NCBI GenBank assembly: GCA_043497085.1
Contig: JBIEKI010000019.1
Origin: Thalassobacillus sp043497085
GTDB lineage: Bacteria > Bacillota > Bacilli > Bacillales > Halobacillaceae
Length of the DNA stretch: 64,000 bases
Direction: 5' to 3' (one strand)
Shown: positions 42,361 through 50,755 of the stretch, in pieces
How positions within the stretch are numbered: the first letter of the stretch is position 1
Layout of the letters: each line of letters starts with the position of its first letter
Translations under genes and position numbers: made by a program
Notes under the pieces: model-generated
Databases searched by the model: none
Told to the model about the DNA's origin: nothing
The model's input: the letters and a program-made list of their open reading frames with translations, nothing else

Positions 42361-43149
42361 TTATTTCAGCTGGAAGGAATAAGACACATGGTCCTGGATC
42401 GGTATCCATGCTCCAATACCCTGCTTTTTAATGTTTTTAACTACCAGTTCCTTTTTCGAGCCCTTCAGTTGGATATATACTTCCCCGAAGGCAACGGTTC
42501 CTTTTTCATTGACTGCCGGAGCATAAGCTTGCAGGACACCGATTTTCTTAACCGGGACGGCATAGGAGTTTTGCTGTTTCGTACCACTTCCTACGACAGT
42601 ATGAAAAGATAGCGGCAAGTTGGTATTATTCTGTGCTTCTAAAAGAAGCATCCGCTTCACCTGGTCAGGAGCATCGATTTTGGCTGTCAAACCGCCTTTG
42701 ACATGCTTTTCTTCTTTTTGCATATAATTCATTTTTTCTGTCGTTTGGCTCGCTTGATTGTTCAATTCATTTGTATTGATGTGCTGATATTCCCAATTGA
42801 TGCTTGTTTCTTTAGAAGTATAATTCAATGGCCATTTTCCTAAATAAACCTCGCCTCGGTAGCCGATTGCTAAAGGAGAAGGTCTCAATGTCGTTTCATT
42901 CAGCAATTCAATCAATTGGGGATTGGTGATTTTCACCTTAGACTCTTCGATTAATTCGCCCGTCAATTCACTTGGTTCAAGTACAACCTGATCCTCGGTG
43001 GAATTGGGATAGGTATTGTCCTTCGATATATTTAAAACATGACTAGGCAGTCTTCCCTCATCTTTCTTATCTTCCGCAGAAAGAATCTTGGGCTCGACTG
43101 CAGTAAGCACCAATAATAATGCCATGATGGACATCATCCATATTCGCAT
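42361..43149 (-). CDS. yfkD: YfkD-family secreted protein
   Basis: 262 residues, close to B. subtilis YfkD (264). A signal peptide MRIWMMSIMALLLVLTAVEP is followed by a hydrophilic region (LPSHVLNISKDNTYPNSTED, VKITNPQLIELLNETTLRPS, IGYRGEVYLGKWPLNYTSKE) and a strand-rich C-terminus ending YSFQLK. The function is unknown; yfkD lies in a B. subtilis cluster that also contains homologues of the neighbours here (yfkF, yfkH, yfkJ). ATG 43149 is nine bases after AAGGGG; the longer frame to 43257 has no site. Confidence 0.82.
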   Translation of the reverse strand: MRIWMMSIMALLLVLTAVEPKILSAEDKKDEGRLPSHVLNISKDNTYPNSTEDQVVLEPSELTGELIEESKVKITNPQLIELLNETTLRPSPLAIGYRGEVYLGKWPLNYTSKETSINWEYQHINTNELNNQASQTTEKMNYMQKEEKHVKGGLTAKIDAPDQVKRMLLLEAQNNTNLPLSFHTVVGSGTKQQNSYAVPVKKIGVLQAYAPAVNEKGTVAFGEVYIQLKGSKKELVVKNIKKQGIGAWIPIQDHVSYSFQLK

Positions 43150-43273
43150 GTGATGGAGCCCCTTTCTTTTTTTGTTAGCTTTTGATTTGAAGGGCATTTT
43201 ATGCATCACGTAAACCTGCTGAAAATGAATAAAGCGCGTCCTTTCAACAAGGAACACGCTTTACAGGAATAAT

Positions 43274-43666
43274 TTACATACTCAGTTCTAGATATTCAAC
43301 AGACTCTTCCACTTCAATGCTGTCTTTGACTGACTGCACCATGGAACAATTATTACGGGCAACTTCCAAGTTCTTTTGCAGCTTATCCTGGTTCAAATGA
43401 TAGCCTTTGACCATGTAGTGAATGGCCACTTTTTCAATTCGGTTGGCTTCATCCGGATTACGGGTGACATCGACCGTAACTTTGATATCTTCATATTGTA
43501 CCCGTTGTTTATCTAAGATTTTCCGATAAACTCCGACACTGCACCCAACAATTGAGGAAACCATCAATTGGTATGGGCGAAATCCGAAATCTTCATTACT
43601 GGAAATATTCAATTCCCCATATTCAAGCTGGGTACGGATTCCATTCTCTCTCATAAAAAATTCCAT
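43274..43666 (-). CDS. OsmC-family peroxiredoxin-like protein
   Basis: 130 residues. The OsmC/Ohr fold is recognisable from FGFRPYQLMVSSIVGCSVGVYRKIL and MVKGYHLNQDKLQKNLEVARNNCSMVQSVKDS. The two family cysteines, one in the central helix (GCSVG) and one in the C-terminal helix (NNCSMV), are both present, so thiol-based hydroperoxide reduction is possible. It is shorter than Ohr, in the YhfA-like subgroup. ATG 43666 is nine bases after AAGGAG. Divergent from the MFS gene yfkF. Confidence 0.85.
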   Translation of the reverse strand: MEFFMRENGIRTQLEYGELNISSNEDFGFRPYQLMVSSIVGCSVGVYRKILDKQRVQYEDIKVTVDVTRNPDEANRIEKVAIHYMVKGYHLNQDKLQKNLEVARNNCSMVQSVKDSIEVEESVEYLELSM

Positions 43667-43829
43667 CAAACACCACTCCTTCCAATATCTCTTTTATCTA
43701 TTTTAACAGAATACAAACAGGTATTAACATGTTTTGACTTGATTACTAACGTTTTTTCTTGCCATTCCCTTCGTTCTCCGATAGGATGAAAGAGATTTTT
43801 TTCAAGCAGAATGCAAAGGAGGGGGAAGG

Positions 43830-45005
43830 TTGGTTACAGCAAAAACACGCTTTAAAATCCTCGTAGCATTAGTAGCAATTTCAGGCTTTTCCCAGGGAAT
43901 GCTGCTTCCCTTACTCGCTGTCATTTTGGAACAAAATGGAATATCCTCTGCTATCAACGGTCTTCATGCCACAGGGTTGTACATAGGCGTCCTGATCGCT
44001 TCCCCATTCATGGAAAAACCGATGCAAAAAGCGGGCTATAAGCCGGTAATCCTGCTTGGAGGTGCCTTAGTATTCGTTTCCATGGCATTATTCCCTTTCT
44101 GGCAGGCACTATGGTTTTGGTTCATCTTGCGGATGACGATTGGTATCGGAGACCATATGCTCCATTTTGGGACACAGACGTGGATCACCTCCACCTCTTC
44201 TCCAGAAACGAGAGGAAAAAGCATCGCATACTATGGATTATTCTTCAGCGCAGGTTTCACGCTGGGACCATTGATGACAAACTTATTATCCGTCCATATG
44301 TATTTGCCATTCCTGTTATCATCCTTATTGAGTGTTATCGTATGGTCGGCGATGTTCTGGGTAAGAAATGAGATGCCTGACAAAGATCATCAGACCGTGG
44401 ATATGTCCAGCTCTATGAACAGATTCGGACAAGCCATCAAATTAGCATGGATCGCTTTTCTGCCACCACTTACCTATGGATTCCTGGAAGCTACCTTACA
44501 TGGTATCTTTCCGGTATATGGCATGCGGATCGGTCATGATGTAAATATACTGTCATTGATCATACCTTTTTTTGCGGCAGCAAGTCTATTGTCACAAATA
44601 CCCTTAGGAATATGGAGCGATAAAGTCGGCCGGAAGAAAGTGATTTCCATCGTTGTTTCCGGGGGAATGGCTGCTTTCATTCTTGCAGCCTTATTCGAGA
44701 CTTCCGCTGTGTGGCTGTTTGTCTTATTCGCGTTTGCCGGATTATGTGTCGGCTCCCTTTATTCACTGGGACTGTCTTATATGACGGATATCCTCCCAAA
44801 ATCACTACTTCCTGCAGGAAACATCATGTGTGGTATTGCATTCAGTGTCGGCAGTATCAGTGGACCTTTTTTAAGTGGTGCGTTCATTGATTTATTTCCA
44901 AATATATCGTTCTTTTATGTAATTGTTGCCCTGCTGGCTATAGTACTTACAGCGAATATTTTCAAAGCAGAGCCCAGCATCAATAGCGCCCAATCCAACA
45001 CCTAA
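43830..45005 (+). CDS. yfkF: MFS efflux transporter (YfkF-like)
   Basis: 391 residues, identical in length to B. subtilis YfkF. Twelve helices. The MFS loop 2-3 motif is degenerate (MEKPMQKAGYKPVI), the loop 8-9 motif is clear (GIWSDKVGRKKVI), and the motif C-like GLFFSAGFTLGPLM is in helix 5, typical of drug:H+ antiporters. The substrate is unknown. TTG start seven bases after AGGAGG. Closed by a strong terminator. Confidence 0.85.
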   Translation: MVTAKTRFKILVALVAISGFSQGMLLPLLAVILEQNGISSAINGLHATGLYIGVLIASPFMEKPMQKAGYKPVILLGGALVFVSMALFPFWQALWFWFILRMTIGIGDHMLHFGTQTWITSTSSPETRGKSIAYYGLFFSAGFTLGPLMTNLLSVHMYLPFLLSSLLSVIVWSAMFWVRNEMPDKDHQTVDMSSSMNRFGQAIKLAWIAFLPPLTYGFLEATLHGIFPVYGMRIGHDVNILSLIIPFFAAASLLSQIPLGIWSDKVGRKKVISIVVSGGMAAFILAALFETSAVWLFVLFAFAGLCVGSLYSLGLSYMTDILPKSLLPAGNIMCGIAFSVGSISGPFLSGAFIDLFPNISFFYVIVALLAIVLTANIFKAEPSINSAQSNT

Positions 45006-45013
45006 AACAAAAA

Positions 45014-45042
45014 GCACAAAGGAAAGGTATTTCCTTTGTGCG
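45014..45042 (+). terminator. Terminator of yfkF
   Basis: GCACAAAGGAAA/TTTCCTTTGTGC with a 4-base loop. Confidence 0.75.
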
Positions 45043-45093
45043 GTGTTTATTCCAGTTCCTTATTCATATTGCTACGGTGGAGGGTGTCTTTTT

Positions 45094-46101
45094 TTATTGC
45101 AATGCTTTTTTCAACACTTCAAGGTTTTGGTTCATTAAACTAAAATAATCTTCTCCATTTTCGATATCTTCTTCAGTTAAAACGGATAAATTATGAAGCC
45201 GAAGAGCTTCTCCGTTGATTTCTTTTTGTACCACTTCTGCTATCTTGGGTGTGACATTCTGTTCAAACAGCACATATTTCAGATTATTCTTTTCCGCTGT
45301 TTCAATAATTTGTTCTAACTGTTTTTGTGATGGCTCTTCGGTAGGACTTAAGCCACTGACCGCGATTTGCTCCAGACCATACGCTTGTTCCCAGTAGCCA
45401 TAGGCTGCATGCGAAACGATAATTTTATTATTAGGCTGTGCTTTGAGTTCGTCATGGAACGCGGTATCTAAAGCTTGTAACTCTTTCTTAAGGTTCTCGA
45501 AGTTCGCCTCGAAAGTCTCTTTCTCTTCCGGTTTAAGGTCTATTAGAAAATCTTTAATGTTTTCAGCAAGCTCGATGGAACGGACAGGGTCGAGCCAGAT
45601 ATGTGGGTCATGGTCTCCATGCTCATGACCATCAACCCCGTCGTGCTCCTCCCCTTCGTCCTCATGTTCATCTTCACTATGTTTTTTCTCATCTTCGTGT
45701 GCATTTTCGTCCTGTTGATGAACATGGGAATCTAAATTGATTCCTTCAGCGGCTTCTAAAATCTTTACTTCTTCCGCTTCGACAGCATCAGAAATCTTTC
45801 CCGCATAGGACTCAAATTCCTTGCTACTGTATAGGAAGCCATCAGCTTCGGCTACTTCGATCATTTGTTTCGTATCCGGCTCAAATGTATGTGAATCTGC
45901 ACCAGGAGGAAGGATCGTGTCTGCTTCTACATGCTCGCCCCCAATTTTTTCAGCAAAGTCCATCAAAGGATAGACCGTCGTATATATCGTAATTGTTTGG
46001 TTTTCTTTTTTACTGGAACTCCTACCGTCTTCTGCTTGATTTCCACAGGCAGCTAACGAAACAGCGGTTAATATTAATATAAATAATAAGTACTTATTCA
46101 T
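45094..46101 (-). CDS. znuA: Zinc ABC transporter substrate-binding lipoprotein
   Basis: 335 residues, cluster A-I binding protein. Lipobox SLAAC (C19). Zinc ligands are conserved: the first His in LPPGADSHTFEP, the second in DHDPHIWLDP, the third in VSHAAYGYWEQAY, with the C-terminal lobe following. Between about 130 and 165 is the His/Asp/Glu-rich loop (HVHQQDENAHEDEKKHSEDE, HDGVDGHEHGD) typical of ZnuA/AdcA zinc importers. ATG 46101 lies nine bases after AAGGTG; a GTG at 46113 overlaps the site. It is the last gene of the znuC-znuB-zur-znuA order. Confidence 0.93.
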   Translation of the reverse strand: MNKYLLFILILTAVSLAACGNQAEDGRSSSKKENQTITIYTTVYPLMDFAEKIGGEHVEADTILPPGADSHTFEPDTKQMIEVAEADGFLYSSKEFESYAGKISDAVEAEEVKILEAAEGINLDSHVHQQDENAHEDEKKHSEDEHEDEGEEHDGVDGHEHGDHDPHIWLDPVRSIELAENIKDFLIDLKPEEKETFEANFENLKKELQALDTAFHDELKAQPNNKIIVSHAAYGYWEQAYGLEQIAVSGLSPTEEPSQKQLEQIIETAEKNNLKYVLFEQNVTPKIAEVVQKEINGEALRLHNLSVLTEEDIENGEDYFSLMNQNLEVLKKALQ

Positions 46102-46177
46102 CCTCTTATTCACCTTCTTCTCACTTTATATAAAATTACAGAGACAGATAAGCGTACCTTACTCAGATACGCCTATC

Positions 46178-46591
46178 CTATAAACATCCCGGACACTTGC
46201 CATAGATTTCAAATTTATGGTCATCAACCGCATAACCATCCAGGCTTTGTGATATTTTATCCATAGGGCAGAACTCTACTGCTTTTGTTTTCCCGCACGC
46301 TGTACAGATAAAATGATGGTGATGGCCATGGGTATCACAATGGAACCGGAAGTGCTTTTCCCCTTCCAGTTCTGTCGATTCCAGGACATGCTCATCTGCC
46401 AGCAGATATAAATTCCGATAAATCGTATCATAGCTTACACCGGGAAAGTCCTTCTGAATTTCTTTTAGAATCGTCTTCGCGGGAATATAGCCTTGATCCT
46501 GTTCAGCAAAAATTTCCAGAATCCGCTCCCGCTGCTTTGTACGCTTATACCCTTTTTCCTTTAGTTTGTTGATTGCTTTTTCTATATTCAT
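46178..46591 (-). CDS. zur: Zinc uptake regulator (Fur family)
   Basis: 137 residues. The N-terminal winged helix (KGYKRTKQRERILEIFAEQD, PGVSYDTIYRNLYLLADEHV) and the metal-binding part with HCDTHGHHHHFICTACGKTK plus a C-terminal CPGC are typical Fur-family sites (two CxxC pairs for structural zinc). It could be Fur or PerR by sequence alone. Translational overlap (ATGA) with znuB and two Zur-type boxes before znuC make Zur the best call. It would repress its own operon when zinc is plentiful. Confidence 0.88.
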   Translation of the reverse strand: MNIEKAINKLKEKGYKRTKQRERILEIFAEQDQGYIPAKTILKEIQKDFPGVSYDTIYRNLYLLADEHVLESTELEGEKHFRFHCDTHGHHHHFICTACGKTKAVEFCPMDKISQSLDGYAVDDHKFEIYGKCPGCL

Positions 46592-47445
46592 AACGTTTCA
46601 CCCTTTAATGAAAATTGAGCCGAAACCTTCCGATACGAAATCGCCATTATTAAAATAAGAATGGCTGTCACCACAATCGTACCGCCTGGCGGTACACTTA
46701 ATTGGTAAGAAGTAATCAACCCTATGAGAACCGAAAACTCCCCAAGAAAGATCGACAATCCGATTGTCTGCTTGAAACTTTTAGCAATACGTAATGCGGC
46801 TGCTACCGGCAGAGTCATCAGTGCAGATACAAGCAAGATTCCTACAATCTGCATCGCTGAAGCAATCACTAATGCCACCATCACGATAAATAACAAATGA
46901 ATCATTTTGCCATTTACCCCGGACACAGATGCATGGTCTTCATCAAAGGAAAGTACAAACAACTCTTTATAAAATAAAAGCACAATTGCCAGAACAAGGA
47001 TCGTAATCACTAAAACTGTCAGCATATTTGAGCGGCTGACTGCTGTAACACTTCCAAATAAATAACTGAATAAATCCGTATTGAAACCATCTGCCAAAGA
47101 AATAAGAATGACTCCAAGCCCGATACCACCAGATAAAATGATTGGGATAGCCAGCTCTTCGTAATGTTTATAAACTTTTCTCAGCTTCTCAATCAGAACA
47201 GCCCCGACCACGGAAAAAGCCATCCCCATATACACTGGATTCCAATCATTGATCGCGCTGACTCGTTTTTCTAATAATAGACTTGCCGCAATTCCTGTGA
47301 GCGTAATATGGGACAAAGCATCCGCAATGAGTGATAGCCGACGTACGACAATGAATACACCAAGAAGTGGGGCTACAAATCCGATCATGATTCCGGCAAG
47401 CGCAGCGTTCTGAAGAAATTCATAGGTCAAGAAGCTTTCAATCAT
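46588..47445 (-). CDS. znuB: Zinc ABC transporter permease
   Basis: 285 residues, ABC-3 family, about eight helices. Characteristic segments are LLGVFIVVRRLSLIADALSH with ITLTG following (EAA-like coupling region), GIGLGVILISLADGFNTDLF and LVSALMTLPVAAALRIAKSF. It forms the zinc channel with ZnuC. Start ATG 47445 follows GGAGG nine bases upstream; a longer frame to 47463 covers that site. Overlaps znuC by 8 bases and zur by 4. Confidence 0.92.
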   Translation of the reverse strand: MIESFLTYEFLQNAALAGIMIGFVAPLLGVFIVVRRLSLIADALSHITLTGIAASLLLEKRVSAINDWNPVYMGMAFSVVGAVLIEKLRKVYKHYEELAIPIILSGGIGLGVILISLADGFNTDLFSYLFGSVTAVSRSNMLTVLVITILVLAIVLLFYKELFVLSFDEDHASVSGVNGKMIHLLFIVMVALVIASAMQIVGILLVSALMTLPVAAALRIAKSFKQTIGLSIFLGEFSVLIGLITSYQLSVPPGGTIVVTAILILIMAISYRKVSAQFSLKGETL

Positions 47446-48217
47446 TGTTCTCCACCTCCCCATGATTATGGGTCAGCTGCTGAACCGGATGACCATAAAG
47501 CTGACTGAGGTCTTCATTGGAAAAAGCTTTATACTCATGCGACGCGCCATGAAAATGAATCGTCTTGTTCATACAAACGACATGACTGGCGTGTTCTGTA
47601 ATGGTTCCAATATCATGCGAAACCATCAGCAAGGTGATCCCTTCTTCCCGATTCAATTTGCGCAGAAGCTTATAAAAGTCAGCTACGTGTTTGGCATCGA
47701 CCCCGACTGTCGGTTCATCCAGGATTAAAAACTTCGGATCACTGACGAGTGCCCGGGCAATGAACACCCGTTGCTGCTGACCACCGGAAAGTTCGCCGAT
47801 ATTGTGATTAAAGTATGCTTCCATTTCGACTGTCTTCAGAGCTTGCATTGCTTTTTCCCGGTCCTTTTTATTATAAAAGCGGAACATTCCTGTTTTCGAA
47901 ACGAGGCCAGTTTTGACTACCTCTAATACAGTTGCCGGAAAACCTGAATTGAAGCTGTTAGCTTTTTGTGAGACAAAGCCTATATCTTCCCAGTGCTTGA
48001 AGTTTCGGACCGGTTCGCCGAACAACTTGATGCTCCCTCTCGTAGGCTTTAATAAACCAAGCATCAACTTGATCAAAGTCGACTTACCTGAACCGTTTGG
48101 TCCGACAAGGCCAAAAAACTGCCCTTCTTCAATTGTCATCGACACGTCTTTCACAACTGTTTCTTTTTCATATTTAAATGACACATCGTTTAATTCTAAG
48201 ATATTATTCACAGACAT
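47438..48217 (-). CDS. znuC: Zinc ABC transporter ATP-binding protein
   Basis: 259 residues. Walker A GPNGSGKST near 38-46, signature LSGGQQQRVFIARAL, Walker B FLILDEPTVGVD and the switch His in MVSHDIG are intact. The C-terminus has a short His-containing tail (YGHPVQQLTHNHGEVE) common in ZnuC. First gene of the operon behind two Zur-type boxes. Confidence 0.93.
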   Translation of the reverse strand: MSVNNILELNDVSFKYEKETVVKDVSMTIEEGQFFGLVGPNGSGKSTLIKLMLGLLKPTRGSIKLFGEPVRNFKHWEDIGFVSQKANSFNSGFPATVLEVVKTGLVSKTGMFRFYNKKDREKAMQALKTVEMEAYFNHNIGELSGGQQQRVFIARALVSDPKFLILDEPTVGVDAKHVADFYKLLRKLNREEGITLLMVSHDIGTITEHASHVVCMNKTIHFHGASHEYKAFSNEDLSQLYGHPVQQLTHNHGEVENND

Positions 48218-48234
48218 ATTAATCCCTCTTTAAA

Positions 48235-48249
48235 TCATAATGATTACGA
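48235..48249 (-). promoter_or_regulatory. Zur box 1 upstream of znuC
   Basis: TCATAATGATTACGA differs by one base from the perfect palindrome TCGTAATnATTACGA recognised by Bacillus Zur. It lies 18 bases before the znuC start codon, where bound repressor would block the transcript. Confidence 0.85.
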
Positions 48250-48290
48250 ATTACATTATATCGGGTAAACTTCCCTCATACAAGTGATTA

Positions 48291-48307
48291 ATCCGTAATC
48301 ATTACTA
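48291..48307 (-). promoter_or_regulatory. Zur box 2 upstream of znuC
   Basis: The core CGTAATCATTAC with flanking T's is a second Zur-like inverted repeat about 56 bases from box 1, perhaps covering the -35 region. Confidence 0.65.
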
Positions 48308-48349
48308 TTACATTTTTTAACAAGAAACTGTTAAACTTTGTTGTTACTT

Positions 48350-48800
48350 TTTCATAAAAGCCTTATTCAACTATAGTGCCGAAAAGTCGAAGACTTTATT
48401 TTAAGATAATTGGGTCCGTCGCCGAATTAGGAGAAGGGAGGCGGGGAAACGGTTCGCTTTCCTGTGGGGGAACTGGCAAGCCTCCTCAGACTTCGTCTTC
48501 CGGGGTCTTGCCTAGATCCTTCTCCCACGGGAGGGAGTCTCACCGTTTCCCCGCCACCCTATCCTATTTTAGATAAGCGGACCGCTACATAAAGATGAAG
48601 GTTTCTTCATGGTCCACTAAAAGCCCTTTTGAATCAGCTTTTGTTATAGGAAGATGGGCTAAATACTGATATTTCCGTTACTCTCATTAATTCCCGGACC
48701 TCCAGAGATTCTCAACCGTAACGGAAACAGTTTTTCTCGAAACTGAGTCTTCAAGCAAAGGGAGCTTTAACTATAAAATCAACACTAAGATTTAACAAAG
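48350..48800 (+). repeat. Large foldback repeat, complete copy (R3)
   Basis: Left end GCCGAAAAGTCGAAGACTTT (48378) and right end TTCTCGAAACTGAGTCTTC (to about 48754), with AAAGGGAGCTTT following, are inverted relative to each other. The GC-rich core folds as GGCGGGGAAACGGT/ACCGTTTCCCCGCC enclosing TCCTGTGGG/CCCACGGGA and GGCAAG/CTTGCC sub-stems. It shares long identical blocks with the 17.5-kb copy and its ends with the 35.4-kb copy. No coding frame with a ribosome site. Confidence 0.82.
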
Positions 48801-48857
48801 CCTTTAGCAAAAGGATAATCCCCTGAACCGATTCGCCTTATAAGGCAAAGCCCAACA

Positions 48858-48899
48858 AAAAAGAAGCTCTCTGGAAAAACCAGCAGAACTCCTTCTTTT
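48858..48899 (-). terminator. Probable terminator of the amino-acid ABC permease gene
   Basis: AAAAGAAG...CTGG/CCAG...CTTCTTTT hairpin directly at the stop codon. Confidence 0.6.
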
Positions 48900-49590
48900 A
48901 CAAATACTTATTATATCGATGTTCCAGATAATCCTGCAGAGCAGCGAATACCATAGTCATCGGCCAATAAATCAATGCAGCCAGAATATACATGGTCATC
49001 GTATCATAGTTTCTCCCCGCCACAATCTGAGCCTTATTGAATAATTCCGGTACAGATATCATTGCAGCAAGCGACGTAGCCTTCAGTAAATCAAGGAAGA
49101 CGTTCGTCAGCGGCGGGATAGCAATTCTGGTAGCCTGGGGCAAAATAATCCGGCGCATCGTTTGCCAATAACCGAAGCCAAGAGCCTGTGCTGATTCCCA
49201 TTGGCCCTTATCGACACTGCTTAAAGAGGAACGGTTGATTTCAGCAATATAGGCAGCTGAATTCAATCCGAAACCCAGTACAGCAGCCATCGTAGCGGTC
49301 AACTCGATACCGACAACTGGAAGACCAAAGTAAAGTATGAATAAAAAAACTAAGATGGGTGTACCTCGCATGAACGAGATATAGACTCTCGCCGGCCAGC
49401 GTAACAACCGCTTATCCGACCTTCTCGCCAGTGCAATGAATAAACCTAGTAACAAGCCTAGCAGCATGCCAAGAATAGCTACTAATAAGGTTAACGGGAC
49501 ACCCTGCAGGACAAACGGCAGGTTATCCCAGGCACGCTGGGCATTGAACAATTCATCGATATCCACTTTTTTTATTTCAATGCCGAACAT
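48898..49590 (-). CDS. Polar amino acid ABC transporter permease (TcyB-like)
   Basis: About 230 residues, five helices. The HisM/GlnP-type signature with SVDKGQWESAQALGFGYWQT and RRIILPQATRIAIPPLTN (EAA loop contacting the ATPase) is complete, and the N-terminal QGVPLTLLVAILGMLLGLLL is typical. It resembles cystine permease TcyB. ATG 49590 (after AGGTGA at six bases) is preferred; 49596 is possible. It follows the binding-protein gene by about ten bases. No ATPase gene is in this cluster, so the pair must borrow one. Confidence 0.85.
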   Translation of the reverse strand: MFGIEIKKVDIDELFNAQRAWDNLPFVLQGVPLTLLVAILGMLLGLLLGLFIALARRSDKRLLRWPARVYISFMRGTPILVFLFILYFGLPVVGIELTATMAAVLGFGLNSAAYIAEINRSSLSSVDKGQWESAQALGFGYWQTMRRIILPQATRIAIPPLTNVFLDLLKATSLAAMISVPELFNKAQIVAGRNYDTMTMYILAALIYWPMTMVFAALQDYLEHRYNKYL

Positions 49591-49600
49591 GGTCATTCAC

Positions 49601-50479
49601 CTACAAATCCAAGCCTTCGATCTCTCGAATTTCTGCATCCGGCTTCTTGGATGCGTCTTTACCACCGAAAAATTCTTTAGAGATTTCAGTCAATGTGCCA
49701 TCTTCGCGCATTTCTTTTAATGTCTCGTTAACTTTTTGCTTCAAAGCATCTGCTTCTTTCGGCATCACAATAGCAGAGTTAGTTGGATGAAACTTCAAAT
49801 CCGGATGCAGGGTGACATCAATCTCCGGTAATGCTTTCAATGCCAATGATTGCAGATAGTAATCATTGATGATCAAATCAGTACGGCCATTTTCGACATC
49901 ACGTAGATAAACATCATTGGTCACATTGCCGTATGTTTTCACTTCTGCTCCAAAATGACGGGAAATTTCAGCGAAAACTGTCGTTGCTCCGCCACCAGCC
50001 ACTTTCCCTTCCAGATCCTCCAGTTTTTCTATTCCTGACAAATCATCTTCCCGCACAATCATTGTAGAATAAGAATATTTATAAGGATCACTGAAAGCGA
50101 ATTGTTTCTTACGTTCTTCCGTTACTTCCATATCGTTGATAGCCATATCGATCCGGCCACTCTTAATAGCGGACAGAAGGCCATCGACTCCGTATTCTTC
50201 AAACTTGACTTCCATTCCAAGGCGATCGGCGACTTCACGCATGATTTCAACATCATATCCAGTCAGTTTATCAGAATCCTCAGGGTAAAAAGAGGCAGGA
50301 TAAAGCGTCCCGGAAGTTCCGACAACAAGCTCACCTTTCTCTTGCACCTCTGTCCATTTCTGATCCGATTTTCCAGAGGGTTCTGTGGAACCGGATTGTT
50401 TGCTGTTATCAGAGCCGCATGCCGCTAAAGTCAACGCGGTAATAACCATAAGTATAAAAAAGAGTCCTTTATTTTTCAT
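49601..50479 (-). CDS. Amino acid ABC transporter substrate-binding lipoprotein (TcyA-like)
   Basis: 292 residues. Lipobox LAAC (C21). Cluster F (SBP_bac_3) features are YDVEIMREVADRLGMEVKFE, then IKSGRIDMAINDMEVTEERK and the DVENGRTDLIINDYYL segment. Likely ligand: a polar amino acid such as cystine, by similarity to TcyA. First gene of a two-gene operon with the permease; GGGAGG precedes the ATG. Confidence 0.87.
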   Translation of the reverse strand: MKNKGLFFILMVITALTLAACGSDNSKQSGSTEPSGKSDQKWTEVQEKGELVVGTSGTLYPASFYPEDSDKLTGYDVEIMREVADRLGMEVKFEEYGVDGLLSAIKSGRIDMAINDMEVTEERKKQFAFSDPYKYSYSTMIVREDDLSGIEKLEDLEGKVAGGGATTVFAEISRHFGAEVKTYGNVTNDVYLRDVENGRTDLIINDYYLQSLALKALPEIDVTLHPDLKFHPTNSAIVMPKEADALKQKVNETLKEMREDGTLTEISKEFFGGKDASKKPDAEIREIEGLDL

Positions 50480-50594
50480 GAGTACTTCCCTCCTATTTAA
50501 AATTCACACTTCACCAATATAGCAACGAGGCTTTCGGTTTGCAACTATCCGATTTGCCAAGTTTGAAAAGGATAAAAAATCCATCAATTCTCAC

Positions 50595-50622
50595 TTGATT
50601 ATCTACTAGAATGTGCTATGAT
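50595..50622 (+). promoter_or_regulatory. Promoter of zosA
   Basis: TTGATT (50595-50600), 16-base spacer, TATGAT (50617-50622). The predicted start near 50629 lies just before a PerR box. Confidence 0.7.
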
Positions 50623-50638
50623 AATAACAGGTACTAAA

Positions 50639-50653
50639 TTATAATTATTTTAA
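50639..50653 (+). promoter_or_regulatory. PerR box upstream of zosA
   Basis: TTATAATTATTTTAA matches the PerR consensus TTATAATnATTATAA at all but one position. Located about ten bases after the predicted transcription start, a repressing position. B. subtilis zosA is a known PerR target, which supports it. Confidence 0.85.
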
Positions 50654-50664
50654 TTAAAAACAAC

Positions 50665-50692
50665 GCTATCAATATCCAATTGATAGCTTTTA
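50665..50692 (+). terminator. Terminator-like hairpin in the zosA leader
   Basis: Perfect 9-bp stem GCTATCAAT/ATTGATAGC, 5-base loop, then TTTTATC. It lies between the PerR box and the gene, so it may attenuate the leader or end a short transcript. AT-rich and weak. Confidence 0.55.
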
Positions 50693-50755
50693 TCATTTAT
50701 ATCACTTAAATGATGTTGATTACTATTCTCAATTAGAGAAAAGGAGTTGAGAAAT

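Noticed and set aside
46114..46177. A Zur box directly upstream of znuA
   Set aside because: No TCGTAATnATTACGA-like palindrome is present; znuA is probably expressed by read-through from zur.
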